From contig NZ_CP036348.1 in NCBI RefSeq assembly GCF_007753095.1, positions 5,805,411 to 5,869,410 on the forward strand: a stretch of 64,000 nucleotides of DNA, written 5' to 3'. The number at the start of each line of letters is the position of its first letter. The first letter of the stretch is position 1. The DNA comes from Rosistilla carotiformis (lineage in GTDB: Bacteria; Planctomycetota; Planctomycetia; Pirellulales; Pirellulaceae). Shown one piece after another: positions 25,941-36,157 of the stretch. The notes beneath the pieces were generated by a model, which made no database searches, was not told the DNA's origin, and saw only the letters and a list, made by a program, of their open reading frames with translations. The position numbers were made by a program, and so were the translations under genes.

Positions 25941-28394
25941 ATGCGCATACTTCAATGGGTTCTCATTGGCACATACTTGCCATCGGCAATTGCGTTTGGG
26001 CAGGCATTGTCTGTTGGGGCTGCGAATTCGTCCGTCGTCACCACTCGCATCGTACCTCTCTACTATGCCCAAGACGTCGCGGAAGTCATGTCATTGGTGC
26101 GAGGGCACTTGCCGGAAAAGGTCGTGCCACAAGTCGATCCCTCATTCGCCGCATTGAAGCAACTGAGCGCTGAGCGTCAGAAATTGCTCGATCGTCGGGA
26201 AATGCTTTCCAGCGATGCGACATCCGGCAGCAACATTCAGGAACCCTTGGCATCCGCGCTCGGAATCGGAAACGCTGCTGATCCAAAGTATGCTGAGTTG
26301 CAACGGATTGATCAGTCGCTCGCACAGATCAGCGCCAACGAGCAAGCGATTCGCGCCGAAGCTTTTAGGCGGGGCAACGAATCGCCAGTGACTACAAACA
26401 ACCAGATGTGGGAATCGAGCGCGAACTCCTCCGACATCACCCAACATGTGCAAATGGGTGTCGCAGGGCAGGGCCGATTGCATCTTCGGGGCCCGTTGGA
26501 GGGCGTCAATGCAATCACTCGAATGCTGCACAAGCTTGATCAGCCCGTGGGACAGGTCAAGATTGGCATCCACGTTCTGCAACTGGATGGCTCCAACGAT
26601 GAAGACATCGAAGACATGCACATTGCTATCAATGAAGTTCTCTATCACGCGCGCTTCATGGCCCGGGAGTCTCAGCAACTGTTTCATCTTGCGTTTCGGA
26701 CCGTGGTCAGCCAGATACATGCCGAAAATCCAAACAGCTTCGCCGAAGCGTTCTTTTTTGATTCGTGCATCAGCAACTTTCGCGAACGACACAACGCCAA
26801 CAAAGGCGAAATCTCAGTCGAAGCATTTGACTCACGGGACATCGTTAGCACACTTTTTTTCGTGGCAATCGCGAAGGCTCACGTACGACAAAAGGTACTT
26901 GCTGAATTCCATCGACTGGTTGCCAACGCATTCCCGCGTTTTCACGAACGGTACCGGATGACGATGTTAGCGTCGGTGCCAAAGAATCAAAGCGCTCGCG
27001 GTTTTCGCATACCGGGCTTCACTTCCAGCGAACCCGACACCCCAGCGATCGAAGTTCACGAGGCCGATTTTTCTTTCTCACGAATCACGTCTTACCTTCA
27101 ATCACTGGGACGGGACGATGCAGCGGCAAATAGCGTTCAGGTTGCGTTAGTACGATTTCAACGCGCGAGTATAGCGCTACAAACCACCGGCGCGGCGATT
27201 GCGAAAATGCGTGACCATCGAGTGCTTTTTCAAGCCTCACAAACACGCGATGGGTCCACCACCACAGCGCATCCGATTTCGGGAGAAGTGATGAGCATCG
27301 CGGCCTTTTGCCAACTGACGGATCGAGTCATTCACGAGCGAGAAAAGAAATACTTGGATCTTCAAGAAAGCCTCCGAGGCGAAGTGGCAATGCTTGACGG
27401 GCACTTGCGAAGTCTTGCCGAGGCGTTCGAAGAGGATGTTCGACGACAGTTTTATGAGCCTGTCCTCGGGGATCTACGTGGTGCATCGCACGGTTGGAAG
27501 GTGCAGATGGGGCAACTCCAAACGACGACGATCGTTACCAACGACCGGCAGCGAGCACGCGTTAGCCCGGAACAAGTTGCGGTATTGGATCAACCTAAGC
27601 ACGCAATTTTGTTGCAAGAGGGGTTGGAGGTCGCCAACGGTCTGGCCCAGGAAGCGCGTGGCGTCGGCCTGGCCATTGCTGCGCAGGGGGCAAGTGAAAC
27701 GTTGGTCCCTGGAAGCAGCGGTCTGCTGTCAGCCGCAGGCGTTACGCAGGCGCCAGGTAAACACCTTGAAGCATTGACAACCCAAACCTCGCGTCGGACA
27801 GTAGCCGTTGGGGATGAGATCGATTTAACCCCGGTCATCCAACCAGACGGCACCAGTGTTGCTTTTCATCTGCTCTATACGCATTCGCCTCGGGTCGAAT
27901 CGTCCGACGAAGACGCCTCCAGCACTTCAGGCATTCGACGCCACTACGTCGAGTCTCAGGTCCATGCACAAAGCCACGACTTCAGCGAAGTCAGTCGATT
28001 TCGTGTCGCAATTCGCTCTAAGCAACAGGGCAACGGAGTTGCGCTGATGGAGAACATTCCACTTGTGGGCGGACTGTTCCGTCCACGCGAGAGTCTGGTG
28101 ACAACGAGTCAGGAGAACATCATTTTTGCGGATGTCGTCATCTATCCCACGTCTCGATCATTAGGTGACAGTTGGCTCGCATTCAAAGACAGCGGCCCAG
28201 TCAACCAACGCAACGAACATCCTGCAGGTGTGCCCGATTCGCAAGACGTGAATCTGGTGCACTGGGTTGAACGGACTTTGAAACAGCATGCGGAAAGCAC
28301 GCTCTTCGTCCCCACCGAAACGGCACCGACATTGCTTGCATCGCCACCCTCGAGCTACGCACCGCCTTCTGCAAGCAATGGTTTTCGACGTTGA
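25941..28394 (+). CDS. Secretin-like outer-membrane protein
   Basis: 817-residue exported protein. The ATG at 25941 yields the signal peptide MRILQWVLIGTYLPSAIAFG; 25896 is an alternative ATG. The N-terminal segment TRIVPLYYAQDVAEVMSLVRG and the later GQGRLHLRGPLEGVNAITRM resemble secretin N-domains. The C-terminus has secretin-core features: AVGDEIDLTPVIQPDGTSVAF, an ALMENIPLVGGLFRPRE block like the IPLLG.LFR motif, and ENIIFADVVIYPT. The central 450 residues are helical and unlike standard secretins. It is coupled (TGATG overlap) to a DUF1207 protein. No pilus or secretion ATPase is nearby. Base composition is lower in GC than neighbours. Confidence 0.6.
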   Translation: MRILQWVLIGTYLPSAIAFGQALSVGAANSSVVTTRIVPLYYAQDVAEVMSLVRGHLPEKVVPQVDPSFAALKQLSAERQKLLDRREMLSSDATSGSNIQEPLASALGIGNAADPKYAELQRIDQSLAQISANEQAIRAEAFRRGNESPVTTNNQMWESSANSSDITQHVQMGVAGQGRLHLRGPLEGVNAITRMLHKLDQPVGQVKIGIHVLQLDGSNDEDIEDMHIAINEVLYHARFMARESQQLFHLAFRTVVSQIHAENPNSFAEAFFFDSCISNFRERHNANKGEISVEAFDSRDIVSTLFFVAIAKAHVRQKVLAEFHRLVANAFPRFHERYRMTMLASVPKNQSARGFRIPGFTSSEPDTPAIEVHEADFSFSRITSYLQSLGRDDAAANSVQVALVRFQRASIALQTTGAAIAKMRDHRVLFQASQTRDGSTTTAHPISGEVMSIAAFCQLTDRVIHEREKKYLDLQESLRGEVAMLDGHLRSLAEAFEEDVRRQFYEPVLGDLRGASHGWKVQMGQLQTTTIVTNDRQRARVSPEQVAVLDQPKHAILLQEGLEVANGLAQEARGVGLAIAAQGASETLVPGSSGLLSAAGVTQAPGKHLEALTTQTSRRTVAVGDEIDLTPVIQPDGTSVAFHLLYTHSPRVESSDEDASSTSGIRRHYVESQVHAQSHDFSEVSRFRVAIRSKQQGNGVALMENIPLVGGLFRPRESLVTTSQENIIFADVVIYPTSRSLGDSWLAFKDSGPVNQRNEHPAGVPDSQDVNLVHWVERTLKQHAESTLFVPTETAPTLLASPPSSYAPPSASNGFRR

Positions 28395-29371
28395 TGAAGA
28401 CTTGGTACACACTGATTCAGCAGTTGCGGCGCAGTATTCGAACCCAACGGTTAGAGCAAACGCATGCGTTAGGATTCTTGCCGACAACGGGGGTGAAGCT
28501 ATTGATGCTCACGCTTGCGTGGGGATGCTTGCCCGATTCAATACCATTTGCGCGCGCCGATGAATTTGACCCTTTTGCGACGCCGGTGGCTGAGCCGCTC
28601 GTTGTCCTGCCTCAACGGGGATGGCACTTTCTTCCCGAGGGATTGATCTATCATCCCTACCTCGCTGGACCGAAAGAATCGCGAACGAGTGTCGAACTGC
28701 GTAAGAACGATGATTTTGGCTGGATCTACGATTCTTCGATCGGAGGCCAATGGGGATTCTTACGCGTCGGTTCGGACGATCCTTACTCTCCTACCGGTGT
28801 GCAGTTCGATCTTGAAGCGTCCGCACAAATGCGTCAAACCAACCTTGCCTCCCTCGATCTCCTCACCAGTGATATTCGTGTAGGGTTTCCTGTTTCGTTT
28901 GGGCGTAACAACCATCAAACCAAGCTCGGTGTCTACTTTTTGCGTTCACATCCCACCGACCGTTTGATCGATAGAATTCCCGCGCTCCGTAATGAAGATT
29001 TTTTCCAACGTCAATCGCTCGTGCTCGGACATTCTCGGTACTTTGCTGAGCGATTCCGGTTGTACGGCGAGGCGGGTTATGCCTTTAAGTCGACGATCAG
29101 CGAAAAATGGGAACTCCAGTTTGGTGCTGAATACGCTCCGGTGATGCCAACCAGCTGTTTCGGTGCACCTTTCATCGCCGCCAACGCTTACCTCAGGGAA
29201 GAGGTCGATTTCGGTGGGACATTCACATTGCAAGCCGGTTGGGCATGGCGTAAAAAAAATGGACGACTGTTTCGAATCGGCGCTCAATATGCGAACGGAA
29301 TGAGCAATCAATTCGCGCTCCACGACCGGTTTGAGCAACAGCTTGGAATTGGCATATGGCACGATTTCTAG
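28394..29371 (+). CDS. DUF1207 outer-membrane protein
   Basis: 325-residue exported protein matching the planctomycete DUF1207 family: LPEGLIYHPYLAGPKESR, DDFGWIYDSSIGGQWGFLRVG, FDLEASAQMRQ, EFQFGAEY-like ELQFGAEYAPVMP, LREEVDFGGTFTLQAGW and the terminal EQQLGIGIWHDF. Amphipathic strands with an aromatic last residue suggest a beta-barrel. The signal sequence is near residues 33-55 (VKLLMLTLAWGCLPDSIPFARA), after a polar N-terminus. The ATG overlaps the stop of the secretin-like gene, suggesting the two products act together at the outer membrane. Function of the family is unknown. Confidence 0.82.
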   Translation: MKTWYTLIQQLRRSIRTQRLEQTHALGFLPTTGVKLLMLTLAWGCLPDSIPFARADEFDPFATPVAEPLVVLPQRGWHFLPEGLIYHPYLAGPKESRTSVELRKNDDFGWIYDSSIGGQWGFLRVGSDDPYSPTGVQFDLEASAQMRQTNLASLDLLTSDIRVGFPVSFGRNNHQTKLGVYFLRSHPTDRLIDRIPALRNEDFFQRQSLVLGHSRYFAERFRLYGEAGYAFKSTISEKWELQFGAEYAPVMPTSCFGAPFIAANAYLREEVDFGGTFTLQAGWAWRKKNGRLFRIGAQYANGMSNQFALHDRFEQQLGIGIWHDF

Positions 29372-29751
29372 GGCTCTGCAACTCGACCACGAGCCTTCCG
29401 TCGAGCTTGTGAATTAACCCAGCCGACTTATCTCTTGCGATTCCGATCGCATGTTTGGAACGGGTGGATGGTTGGGGATCGTGATGGGTTGGCCAGCGGG
29501 TAGATGCGACTCGAAGAATCTGCTGTTAGCGGGTTCTGTTGCGGTTCGGGAAGAACTCAATTTAGCACCGAGAGTCTTGGATCTGCAGTCTAAATACCTC
29601 ACGTCCCGCCGGCGGAGTGGCGGGACTACGGTTGCAAGACCGCGGTGGCACGATTTTCTGGACTCTCGCGGCTTGAGCCGCTATCTTGGTGCCAGCTCTC
29701 CTCCCTCCGCGCCACCAAATCCCGCCGCCTCATTCCCCAAGGAATGCTTGT
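29372..29751. other. Intergenic region, 380 bp
   Basis: Contains one 8-bp-stem hairpin (29603-29626) and the promoter and ribosome-binding region of the PQQ-type dehydrogenase. No gene was supported. Confidence 0.45.
29603..29626. repeat. Perfect inverted repeat GTCCCGCC / GGCGGGAC
   Basis: An 8-bp stem with an 8-base loop in the gap before the PQQ-type dehydrogenase gene. No T-run follows. It looks like a single REP-type hairpin. Confidence 0.5.
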
Positions 29752-32706
29752 ATGGATCGAACGCCCCGCGAGTCCGCGGCCACTGTCGTCAGATGGGGGC
29801 TTGTTGTTGGGATGCTGTCGACGCTTCCGATTTATGCATCGGCCGAGCAACCGCTGGCAAAGAGCGAGCCCCGCGCGGCATGGACCACTTCGCAAATCTC
29901 GGGCTCCCCCGAGCCGCCACTTCCCTATACGACCGAGCGCGCCTTCCCGTCGCTGAGCTTCAATCGCTGTTTGGATATCACCGCCGCCCCGGGCAGCGAC
30001 CGAATTTTTGTGGTCGAGGAACGGGGTAAAGTCTTTTCGTTTCCGAATCGGTCGGATGTGGAATCAGCGGATCTCGTGATCGATTTGGCCAAAGCGATCC
30101 CCGGAGTCAGCCGCGTCTATTCGCTGACCTTCCATCCCGATTTTGAAACCAATCGCTACTGCTACGTCTGCTACATCAAAAAGGTCGGTGAGCCCGATGG
30201 CACGCACGTGGCTCGGTTTAAGATGACCGACGCCGACCCGCCGACGATCGACGTGGCCAGCGAAACGACTCTGCTCACCTGGCTCTCCGGCGGCCACAAC
30301 GGCTGCTGTCTGAAGTTTGGCCCCGACGGCTGCCTCTACATTTCCACCGGCGATGGGGGCCCAGCCAATCCGCCCGATCCGGAGCACGCCGGGCAGGATG
30401 TTAGTAATTTGCTGTCCTCGATTTTGCGGATCGACGTCGATCAACAATCCGCAGACCAGAACTACCAAATCCCGCCCGACAACCCGTTTGTCGATCTCGC
30501 CGGCGCGAGGGGCGAAGTCTGGGCGTACGGTTTGCGAAATCCGTGGCGGATGAGTTTCGATTCCGAAACGGGCGACCTGTGGGTGGGCGATGTCGGCTGG
30601 GAACTTTGGGAGATGCTGAATCGCGTCGAGCGTGGTGGCAACTATGGTTGGTCGGTTTTGGAGGGTTCGCACCCGTCGAATCCTGAACGGAAACGCGGTC
30701 CGACACCGATCCTGCCACCGACGATCGAACATTCGCACACCGAATCCTCTTCGATCACCGACGGCCTGACCTACCACGGTTCGCGGCTACCTGAACTCCG
30801 CGGCACGCACATCTACGGCGACTACGACACCGGAAAAATCTGGGGCTTCCGCTACGAAGCGGGCCAAGTTGTCGAGCACCGCGAACTAGCCGACACCACG
30901 CATCGGATCGTTTCGTTTGGCGAAGACAATAACAACGCGATGTACCTGTTGGATCACACGGCCGGAACGATCCAGCGGCTGGTCGCCAATCGACCCAGCG
31001 AACAACCGAGCCGCTTTCCGCGAAAGCTCAGCGAAACCGGGCTCTTCGATTCCGTGGTCGATCAAACTCCGATGCCGGGCGTGATCCCTTATGCGATCAG
31101 CGCCCAACCGTGGGCCGATCATGCAGTCGCCCAGCGGTTTGTCGCGGTTCCCGGCAGCGAGATGATCGAGCCCAAGCCGAAGACGTGGGCATTTCCCTCG
31201 GGAACGGTCCTGGTCAAAACGCTGTCGCTCGACATGGAACAAGGAAACCCCGCGACGCGACAGCACGTCGAAACGCAGATCTTGCACTACGATGGCATCG
31301 ATTGGCTGCCCTATACCTACGCCTGGAACCAGCAGCAGACCGACGCCACGTTGGTTCCAAGCGATGGCGATCAACGCGCGTTCGAAATCGTCGACGCTGC
31401 ATCGCCCGGCGGTCTGCGAAATCAGACTTGGCGTTTTGCGGGGCGAGCTGAATGCCAGCGGTGCCACAACTCGTGGTCCGGTCCGCCACTCGGTTTTAAT
31501 ACGCTGCAATTGAACTGCGATCTCGATATCGGCGACGCTCATGTTTCGCAGCTGGATCGACTGGCCGAGATCGGATTGATCGACAAACCGATCGATCCCA
31601 AAGATCGCGAAAGCTTAGTCGATCCAAGCGATACGCCCGCGGAAACCGCTCCGCGAGCCCGGGCTTATCTGCAAGCCAATTGCGCCCATTGCCATCGCCA
31701 ACATGCGGGAGGCGCGGTGTTGTCGAAGATGCATTCCGACGTTCCCCTTTCCGAAACCAACATGCTCGACGCCCGACCATCGCAGGGGACCTTTGGCATC
31801 CACTCGGCGCATGTGATCACGCCCGGCGATCCGCTCCGTTCGGTCCTCTGGTACCGGATGGCGAAGCTCGGCAGCGGTCGGATGCCCTACATCGGCAGCA
31901 GCGAAGTCGACGTGGCGGGACTGGCGTTGATCGGAGATTGGATCGATCAACTGCCGCCAAGCGAGTCGTCCTCCGATCCGGCGGCGATCAGACGTCAATC
32001 CGATGCTCTGGCGGCACTTGCTGAATTAGAGCAGTCGGCGGAAACGGAAACCGACGCGGAAGCGTCGTTGGAAAAACTGTTGTCGACAACCGAAGGGGGC
32101 CTGCTGTTGATGCGGTCGCTGCAGCAGAAGTCGCTCCCCGAGGCGGTCGCTTCGCTAGCGATCGCTCGCGCTGCCAAACATCCCAACGCCGGCATCCGCG
32201 ATCTCTTTGAACGCTTTCTGCCAGCGGACCAACGCGTGGAGCGATTGGGCAATGTCGTTGCGACCGATCAAATCCTTGCCCTCTCGGGCGATGCAGATCG
32301 CGGCCGATTGGTCTTCTTCGAAACCGCGGGCGTATCGTGCAAGAACTGCCACCGAATCGGAGAGGCCGGAACGGCGGTAGGCCCCGACCTGACAGCGATC
32401 GGCAAAAAACTCTCCGCCGCCGAATTGCTCGAAAGCATCCTCGAACCCTCCAAGCGAATCGACGCCCCCTACCTGACCTATCTGTTGGAAACGATCGATG
32501 GCCGCGTCTTAAGTGGCCTGCTGGTCGGCAAGGATGACAACCAGGTAACGCTTCGCGAAGCGACCGGTACCGTTGTTGTCGTCGCTGCCGATGATATCGA
32601 ACAACTGGTTCCGCAGCGGAAGTCGCTAATGCCCGAACTGTTGGTCCGCGACCTCACCTCTCAACAGGTCGCCGACCTGTTGTCCTACCTGATTTCGTTA
32701 AAGTAA
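29752..32706 (+). CDS. PQQ-type sugar dehydrogenase (sorbosone/glucose) fused to haem-binding domains
   Basis: 984-residue exported protein. The ATG at 29752 follows GGAATG and opens into a signal peptide (VVRWGLVVGMLSTLPIYASA). Residues about 45-410 form a soluble-glucose-dehydrogenase-like propeller: RIFVVEERGKVFSF, VYSLTFHPDFETN, GGHNGCCLKFGPDGCLYISTGDGG, EVWAYGLRNPWRMSFD, GGNYGWSVLEG. The middle has CQRCHNSW and CAHCHRQHAGGA motifs. The C-terminus is the planctomycete putative haem-binding domain (CKNCHRIGEAGTAVGPDLTAIGK ending in QVADLLSYLISL). It probably oxidises a sugar or sugar alcohol in the periplasm and passes electrons through its own haems. It heads a plus-strand run. Confidence 0.85.
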   Translation: MDRTPRESAATVVRWGLVVGMLSTLPIYASAEQPLAKSEPRAAWTTSQISGSPEPPLPYTTERAFPSLSFNRCLDITAAPGSDRIFVVEERGKVFSFPNRSDVESADLVIDLAKAIPGVSRVYSLTFHPDFETNRYCYVCYIKKVGEPDGTHVARFKMTDADPPTIDVASETTLLTWLSGGHNGCCLKFGPDGCLYISTGDGGPANPPDPEHAGQDVSNLLSSILRIDVDQQSADQNYQIPPDNPFVDLAGARGEVWAYGLRNPWRMSFDSETGDLWVGDVGWELWEMLNRVERGGNYGWSVLEGSHPSNPERKRGPTPILPPTIEHSHTESSSITDGLTYHGSRLPELRGTHIYGDYDTGKIWGFRYEAGQVVEHRELADTTHRIVSFGEDNNNAMYLLDHTAGTIQRLVANRPSEQPSRFPRKLSETGLFDSVVDQTPMPGVIPYAISAQPWADHAVAQRFVAVPGSEMIEPKPKTWAFPSGTVLVKTLSLDMEQGNPATRQHVETQILHYDGIDWLPYTYAWNQQQTDATLVPSDGDQRAFEIVDAASPGGLRNQTWRFAGRAECQRCHNSWSGPPLGFNTLQLNCDLDIGDAHVSQLDRLAEIGLIDKPIDPKDRESLVDPSDTPAETAPRARAYLQANCAHCHRQHAGGAVLSKMHSDVPLSETNMLDARPSQGTFGIHSAHVITPGDPLRSVLWYRMAKLGSGRMPYIGSSEVDVAGLALIGDWIDQLPPSESSSDPAAIRRQSDALAALAELEQSAETETDAEASLEKLLSTTEGGLLLMRSLQQKSLPEAVASLAIARAAKHPNAGIRDLFERFLPADQRVERLGNVVATDQILALSGDADRGRLVFFETAGVSCKNCHRIGEAGTAVGPDLTAIGKKLSAAELLESILEPSKRIDAPYLTYLLETIDGRVLSGLLVGKDDNQVTLREATGTVVVVAADDIEQLVPQRKSLMPELLVRDLTSQQVADLLSYLISLK

Positions 32707-32736
32707 TCCCCGCCTCAGAAATCAACGAGTGGAATA

Positions 32737-33984
32737 ATGCCATCTCCATCAAAGCCCACGCGTCGAGCCTTCTTAGTCAGCACGGCGATCGCAGCCGCCA
32801 GTAGCCCGTGGTTGAACGTCGCCACCGCCGAGACGCCCGCGGTAAAAACAAAATCGGTCGCGGCGGTCCTCACCGCGTACGAACACGGTTTGCACGCCGA
32901 CGTTCTGATCGGCAAGATTCTGGAAGGTTGGAAACAGAATGGCGGACCGGGGCCCCGTTTGACGCTCGCATCGATGTACGTCGACCAGTTCACCGATAGG
33001 GACATGGCTCGCGGGCTCTCTCAAAAATATGGCTTTCCGATTTTCGAAACGATCGAAGAAGCTGTCACCGTCGGCGGCAACACGATCCCGGTCGACGGCG
33101 TGATCAGCATCGGGGAGCACGGCGATTATCCGTGGAACGACAAACAGCAGCATCTTTATCCGCGCCGGCGCTTTTTCAAAGAGATCACCGACACGTTTGT
33201 GAAATACGATCGGGTCGTCCCGGTCTTCAACGACAAGCATCTCGGGCCGGTCTGGAAAGACGCGAAATGGATGTACGACCGCGCCGTCGAACTGAACATT
33301 CCTTTTATGGCGGGTTCTTCGATGGCGGTCGGCTACCGCACGCCCGAGATCTCCGTCCCGGTGGGCAGCCCCATCGAAGCCGCGGTGGGCATCGGCTACT
33401 CCGGTCTCGATATCTACGGCAGCCACGCGTTGGAATTTTTCCAGTGCCACGTCGAACAGCGACCCGGCGCCGAGCAGGGCGTTCGCTGGGTGCAATGCCT
33501 GCAAGGCGATGCGGTCTGGCAGACGCTGGACGATGGCTTGGTGCGGCAGGATCTATTTGATGCCGCGTTGGCCGCGATCGATCATCGCGACGGCGATGTG
33601 CGGCAGAGCGACGATGCCACGCTGTTCCTGTTCCAATATGCCGACGGTTTGTTGGGAGCTGTCTTTATGCTGCCAACCTTCGCTCGCGGGACGTCGGTTG
33701 CGTTACAAGTCGCCGGCAAAACGGAGCCGTTGGCGACGCGGTTCGACGAGCGGACGGAGCCGCGCCACCCGCACTTTGCCTGGTTACTCAAAGGGATCGA
33801 AACGATGATCCACACCGGCCGGCCGACCTATCCCGTCGAGCGGACGCTGCTGACCAGCGGGATCTTGGATCGCGCCCTCACCTCGCTGTCCGAAGGGCAA
33901 ACCAAACGGATGACTCCCGAACTGGAGATCGCCTACCAGCCGGCAAATTACGGCCACGCTCCCCTCCCGCGACTCGGCGGTTAG
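32737..33984 (+). CDS. Tat-exported oxidoreductase-like protein (Gfo/Idh/MocA C-terminal type)
   Basis: 415-residue protein with a twin-arginine signal ([18 protein letters not shown]). The later part, with [31 protein letters not shown] and [19 protein letters not shown], resembles the C-terminal domain of Gfo/Idh/MocA-like proteins common in planctomycetes. The usual GxGxxG nucleotide loop is not visible in the N-terminal domain ([21 protein letters not shown]), so it may not bind NAD(P) in the standard way. It starts 30 bp after the PQQ-type dehydrogenase, consistent with a shared transcript. Confidence 0.65.
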   Translation: MPSPSKPTRRAFLVSTAIAAASSPWLNVATAETPAVKTKSVAAVLTAYEHGLHADVLIGKILEGWKQNGGPGPRLTLASMYVDQFTDRDMARGLSQKYGFPIFETIEEAVTVGGNTIPVDGVISIGEHGDYPWNDKQQHLYPRRRFFKEITDTFVKYDRVVPVFNDKHLGPVWKDAKWMYDRAVELNIPFMAGSSMAVGYRTPEISVPVGSPIEAAVGIGYSGLDIYGSHALEFFQCHVEQRPGAEQGVRWVQCLQGDAVWQTLDDGLVRQDLFDAALAAIDHRDGDVRQSDDATLFLFQYADGLLGAVFMLPTFARGTSVALQVAGKTEPLATRFDERTEPRHPHFAWLLKGIETMIHTGRPTYPVERTLLTSGILDRALTSLSEGQTKRMTPELEIAYQPANYGHAPLPRLGG

Positions 33985-33990
33985 AATAGG

Positions 33991-34051
33991 TCGCCTTTCG
34001 CTCCGCGAAAGAGCGTTTGCCGGTCTCGCACTTTCGCGGCGCGAAAGGCGA
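33991..34051. repeat. BIME-like pair of REP hairpins
   Basis: Two hairpins of the form CTTTCGC-NNN-GCGAAAG lie at 33995-34011 (loop TCC) and 34031-34047 (loop GGC). The outer bases TCGCCTTTCGC and GCGAAAGGCGA are also inverted copies of each other across the whole element. The element lies between two same-strand genes. Confidence 0.8.
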
Positions 34052-34137
34052 TCCACTTGCAACAACCTTGCCTTTCCCGCCCGATCCCCTCCCACCTCGA
34101 ACAGACTCACCAAGAGCTACTTCTCAGGAGATCCCTC

Positions 34138-36012
34138 ATGCTCGCATGCACTCGTCGTTTCATGTTTCAAATCCCCATCATCGCGCTGCTGGTTACCAGC
34201 GGTCTCGTCGCCGCAGCCGAAGATTATCACGTGGAAAAGGACGTGATGGTCCCGATGCGCGATGGCGTTCGTCTGGCGACCGACATCTATCGACCGATGG
34301 TCGATGGCAAACCGTCGGAGGAGCGGCTGCCGGTGATTCTGTCGCGCCTGCCGTACAATAAAAACGGAGCCAAGTCGCGCGGTGCTTATTACGCAACGCA
34401 CGGTTACGTTTACGTCGCGCAAGACACTCGCGGACGCTACGCATCCGAAGGGGTCTGGCACATGTTGACCGATGATGGCCCCGACGGCGTCGACTGCGCC
34501 GCCTGGATCGGCAAGCAACCTTGGAGCGACGGGCAGATCGGAATGATCGGGACCTCCTATTTCGGCGGCACCCAACACGCGATGGCGTTGGCCGGCGCTC
34601 CGGAACTGAAGACGGTGATCCCTGTCGATGCGATGGCGAACATGGGGCGGCAGAGTCTTCGTAACGCGGGGGCTTTTGAGTTGCGTTTCTGGAACTGGAT
34701 CTTCTTGAACGCGAGCAACGGCAGCCGCGCCGGCCAGGATCCTGGCACCAAAGAGGTCTTAAAAGAGATGGCGGATCAACGCCACGCCTATCTTCAAGAA
34801 TTGCCGACACGTCGCGGGATGACGCCACTGCGTCTGGCCCCCGAATACGAAGACTGGTTGATCTCGGCGATGGAGAATGGGCCGAACGACGAATTCTGGG
34901 AACAAAACAATATCGTCGATGCGCCCCACAAATACAAAGACATCCCCGTCTATCTGGTCTCCGGTTGGTATGACTCTTGGGGCGGCAACAACACCGCCAC
35001 TTTCATGGCGCTGCGACCGGAGATCAAGGGCCCGGTCTATATGATCATGGGGCCGTGGATTCACGGTCAACAATCCGGTTACGCTCACGGGCAGGTTTCG
35101 TTTGGCAAGCAGGCCGCGATCGCGGATCAATGGGCGTGGCGACGCGAGTGGTACGACCACTGGCTCAAAGGAATCGACAACTCCGTCGGCAAAGCCGATC
35201 CGTTCAAGACTCCCGTGCGGATCTTCGTGATGGGAACCGGCGATGGCGGCAAAGACGAAAAGGGACGCTTACAGCACGGTGGCTACTGGCGAAGCGAATT
35301 GGATTGGCCGTTGGAACGGACACAGTACACCGACTTTTATCTGCAACCCGATGGCGGCTTGGCGACGGAAAAGCCAGCGGACGAAGAGGCGGTCACGCAA
35401 TACGATTTCGACCCCAAGAATCCCGTCCCCAACATCGGCGGGAACATCTCGTCGGCCAACGACATCATGGTCCAAGGGGCTTGGGATCAAAAGGGAGGCA
35501 GCCACATCTGGAACTTCAAAAATCCGATCCCGCTGTCGGCTCGCAGCGATGTTTTGGTCTTCCAAACCGAACCGCTGACCGAAGACTTGGAAGTCACCGG
35601 CGAATTGGAAGTTCGCTTGTTCGCATCCAGCTCCGCCGTCGACACCGACTTCACCGCCAAGCTGATCGATGTCTATCCGCCTTCGGCCGATTGGCCGGGC
35701 GGGTTTGATCTGAACATCGCCGACGGGATCGTGCGAGCAAGGTTCCGCGAGTCGCTGAAGAAGGAAGTCTTGATGACACCGGGCGAGACGTACGAATTCA
35801 CGATCAAGATGTATCCGACGTCGAACGTCTTCAAAAAGGGACATCGGATTCGCGTCGACATCTCCAGTTCGAACTTCCCTCGCTTCGACGTGAACCCCAA
35901 CACCGGGGAACCGTTGAACCGTCATCGCCGAACCGTCGTGGCGACGCAAACGATCCACCACGACGCAACGCGACCTAGCCGGATTATTTTGCCGGTGATT
36001 CCAGCGGAATAA
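34138..36012 (+). CDS. Exported CocE/NonD-family (S15) hydrolase
   Basis: 624-residue secreted alpha/beta hydrolase. The ATG at 34138 follows a CAGGAG ribosome-binding site and opens a signal peptide (FQIPIIALLVTSGLVAAA). The catalytic Ser lies in GTSYFGGTQ (GxSYxG), oxyanion-side residues are in SRLPYNKNG, and PVYLVSGWYDSWGG and GPWIHGQQSG carry the likely acid and His. The C-terminal jelly-roll domain (LEVTGELEVRLFASS...) is typical of cocaine esterase/X-prolyl dipeptidyl peptidases. It should hydrolyse an acyl or peptide bond; the substrate is unknown. Confidence 0.88.
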   Translation: MLACTRRFMFQIPIIALLVTSGLVAAAEDYHVEKDVMVPMRDGVRLATDIYRPMVDGKPSEERLPVILSRLPYNKNGAKSRGAYYATHGYVYVAQDTRGRYASEGVWHMLTDDGPDGVDCAAWIGKQPWSDGQIGMIGTSYFGGTQHAMALAGAPELKTVIPVDAMANMGRQSLRNAGAFELRFWNWIFLNASNGSRAGQDPGTKEVLKEMADQRHAYLQELPTRRGMTPLRLAPEYEDWLISAMENGPNDEFWEQNNIVDAPHKYKDIPVYLVSGWYDSWGGNNTATFMALRPEIKGPVYMIMGPWIHGQQSGYAHGQVSFGKQAAIADQWAWRREWYDHWLKGIDNSVGKADPFKTPVRIFVMGTGDGGKDEKGRLQHGGYWRSELDWPLERTQYTDFYLQPDGGLATEKPADEEAVTQYDFDPKNPVPNIGGNISSANDIMVQGAWDQKGGSHIWNFKNPIPLSARSDVLVFQTEPLTEDLEVTGELEVRLFASSSAVDTDFTAKLIDVYPPSADWPGGFDLNIADGIVRARFRESLKKEVLMTPGETYEFTIKMYPTSNVFKKGHRIRVDISSSNFPRFDVNPNTGEPLNRHRRTVVATQTIHHDATRPSRIILPVIPAE

Positions 36013-36157
36013 CCGTTTCGCAGCGGCGTGGGATTTGATATCAACGCTCGATACGGCGTTGATATATGCCTCAGCGAGGATCATAATCAATCGATCTGGT
36101 TCTTTTAAGAGCCAGCCCTCCCCCCAAATCCCCCCATTCCCCTTCGGCACAAAAGAC

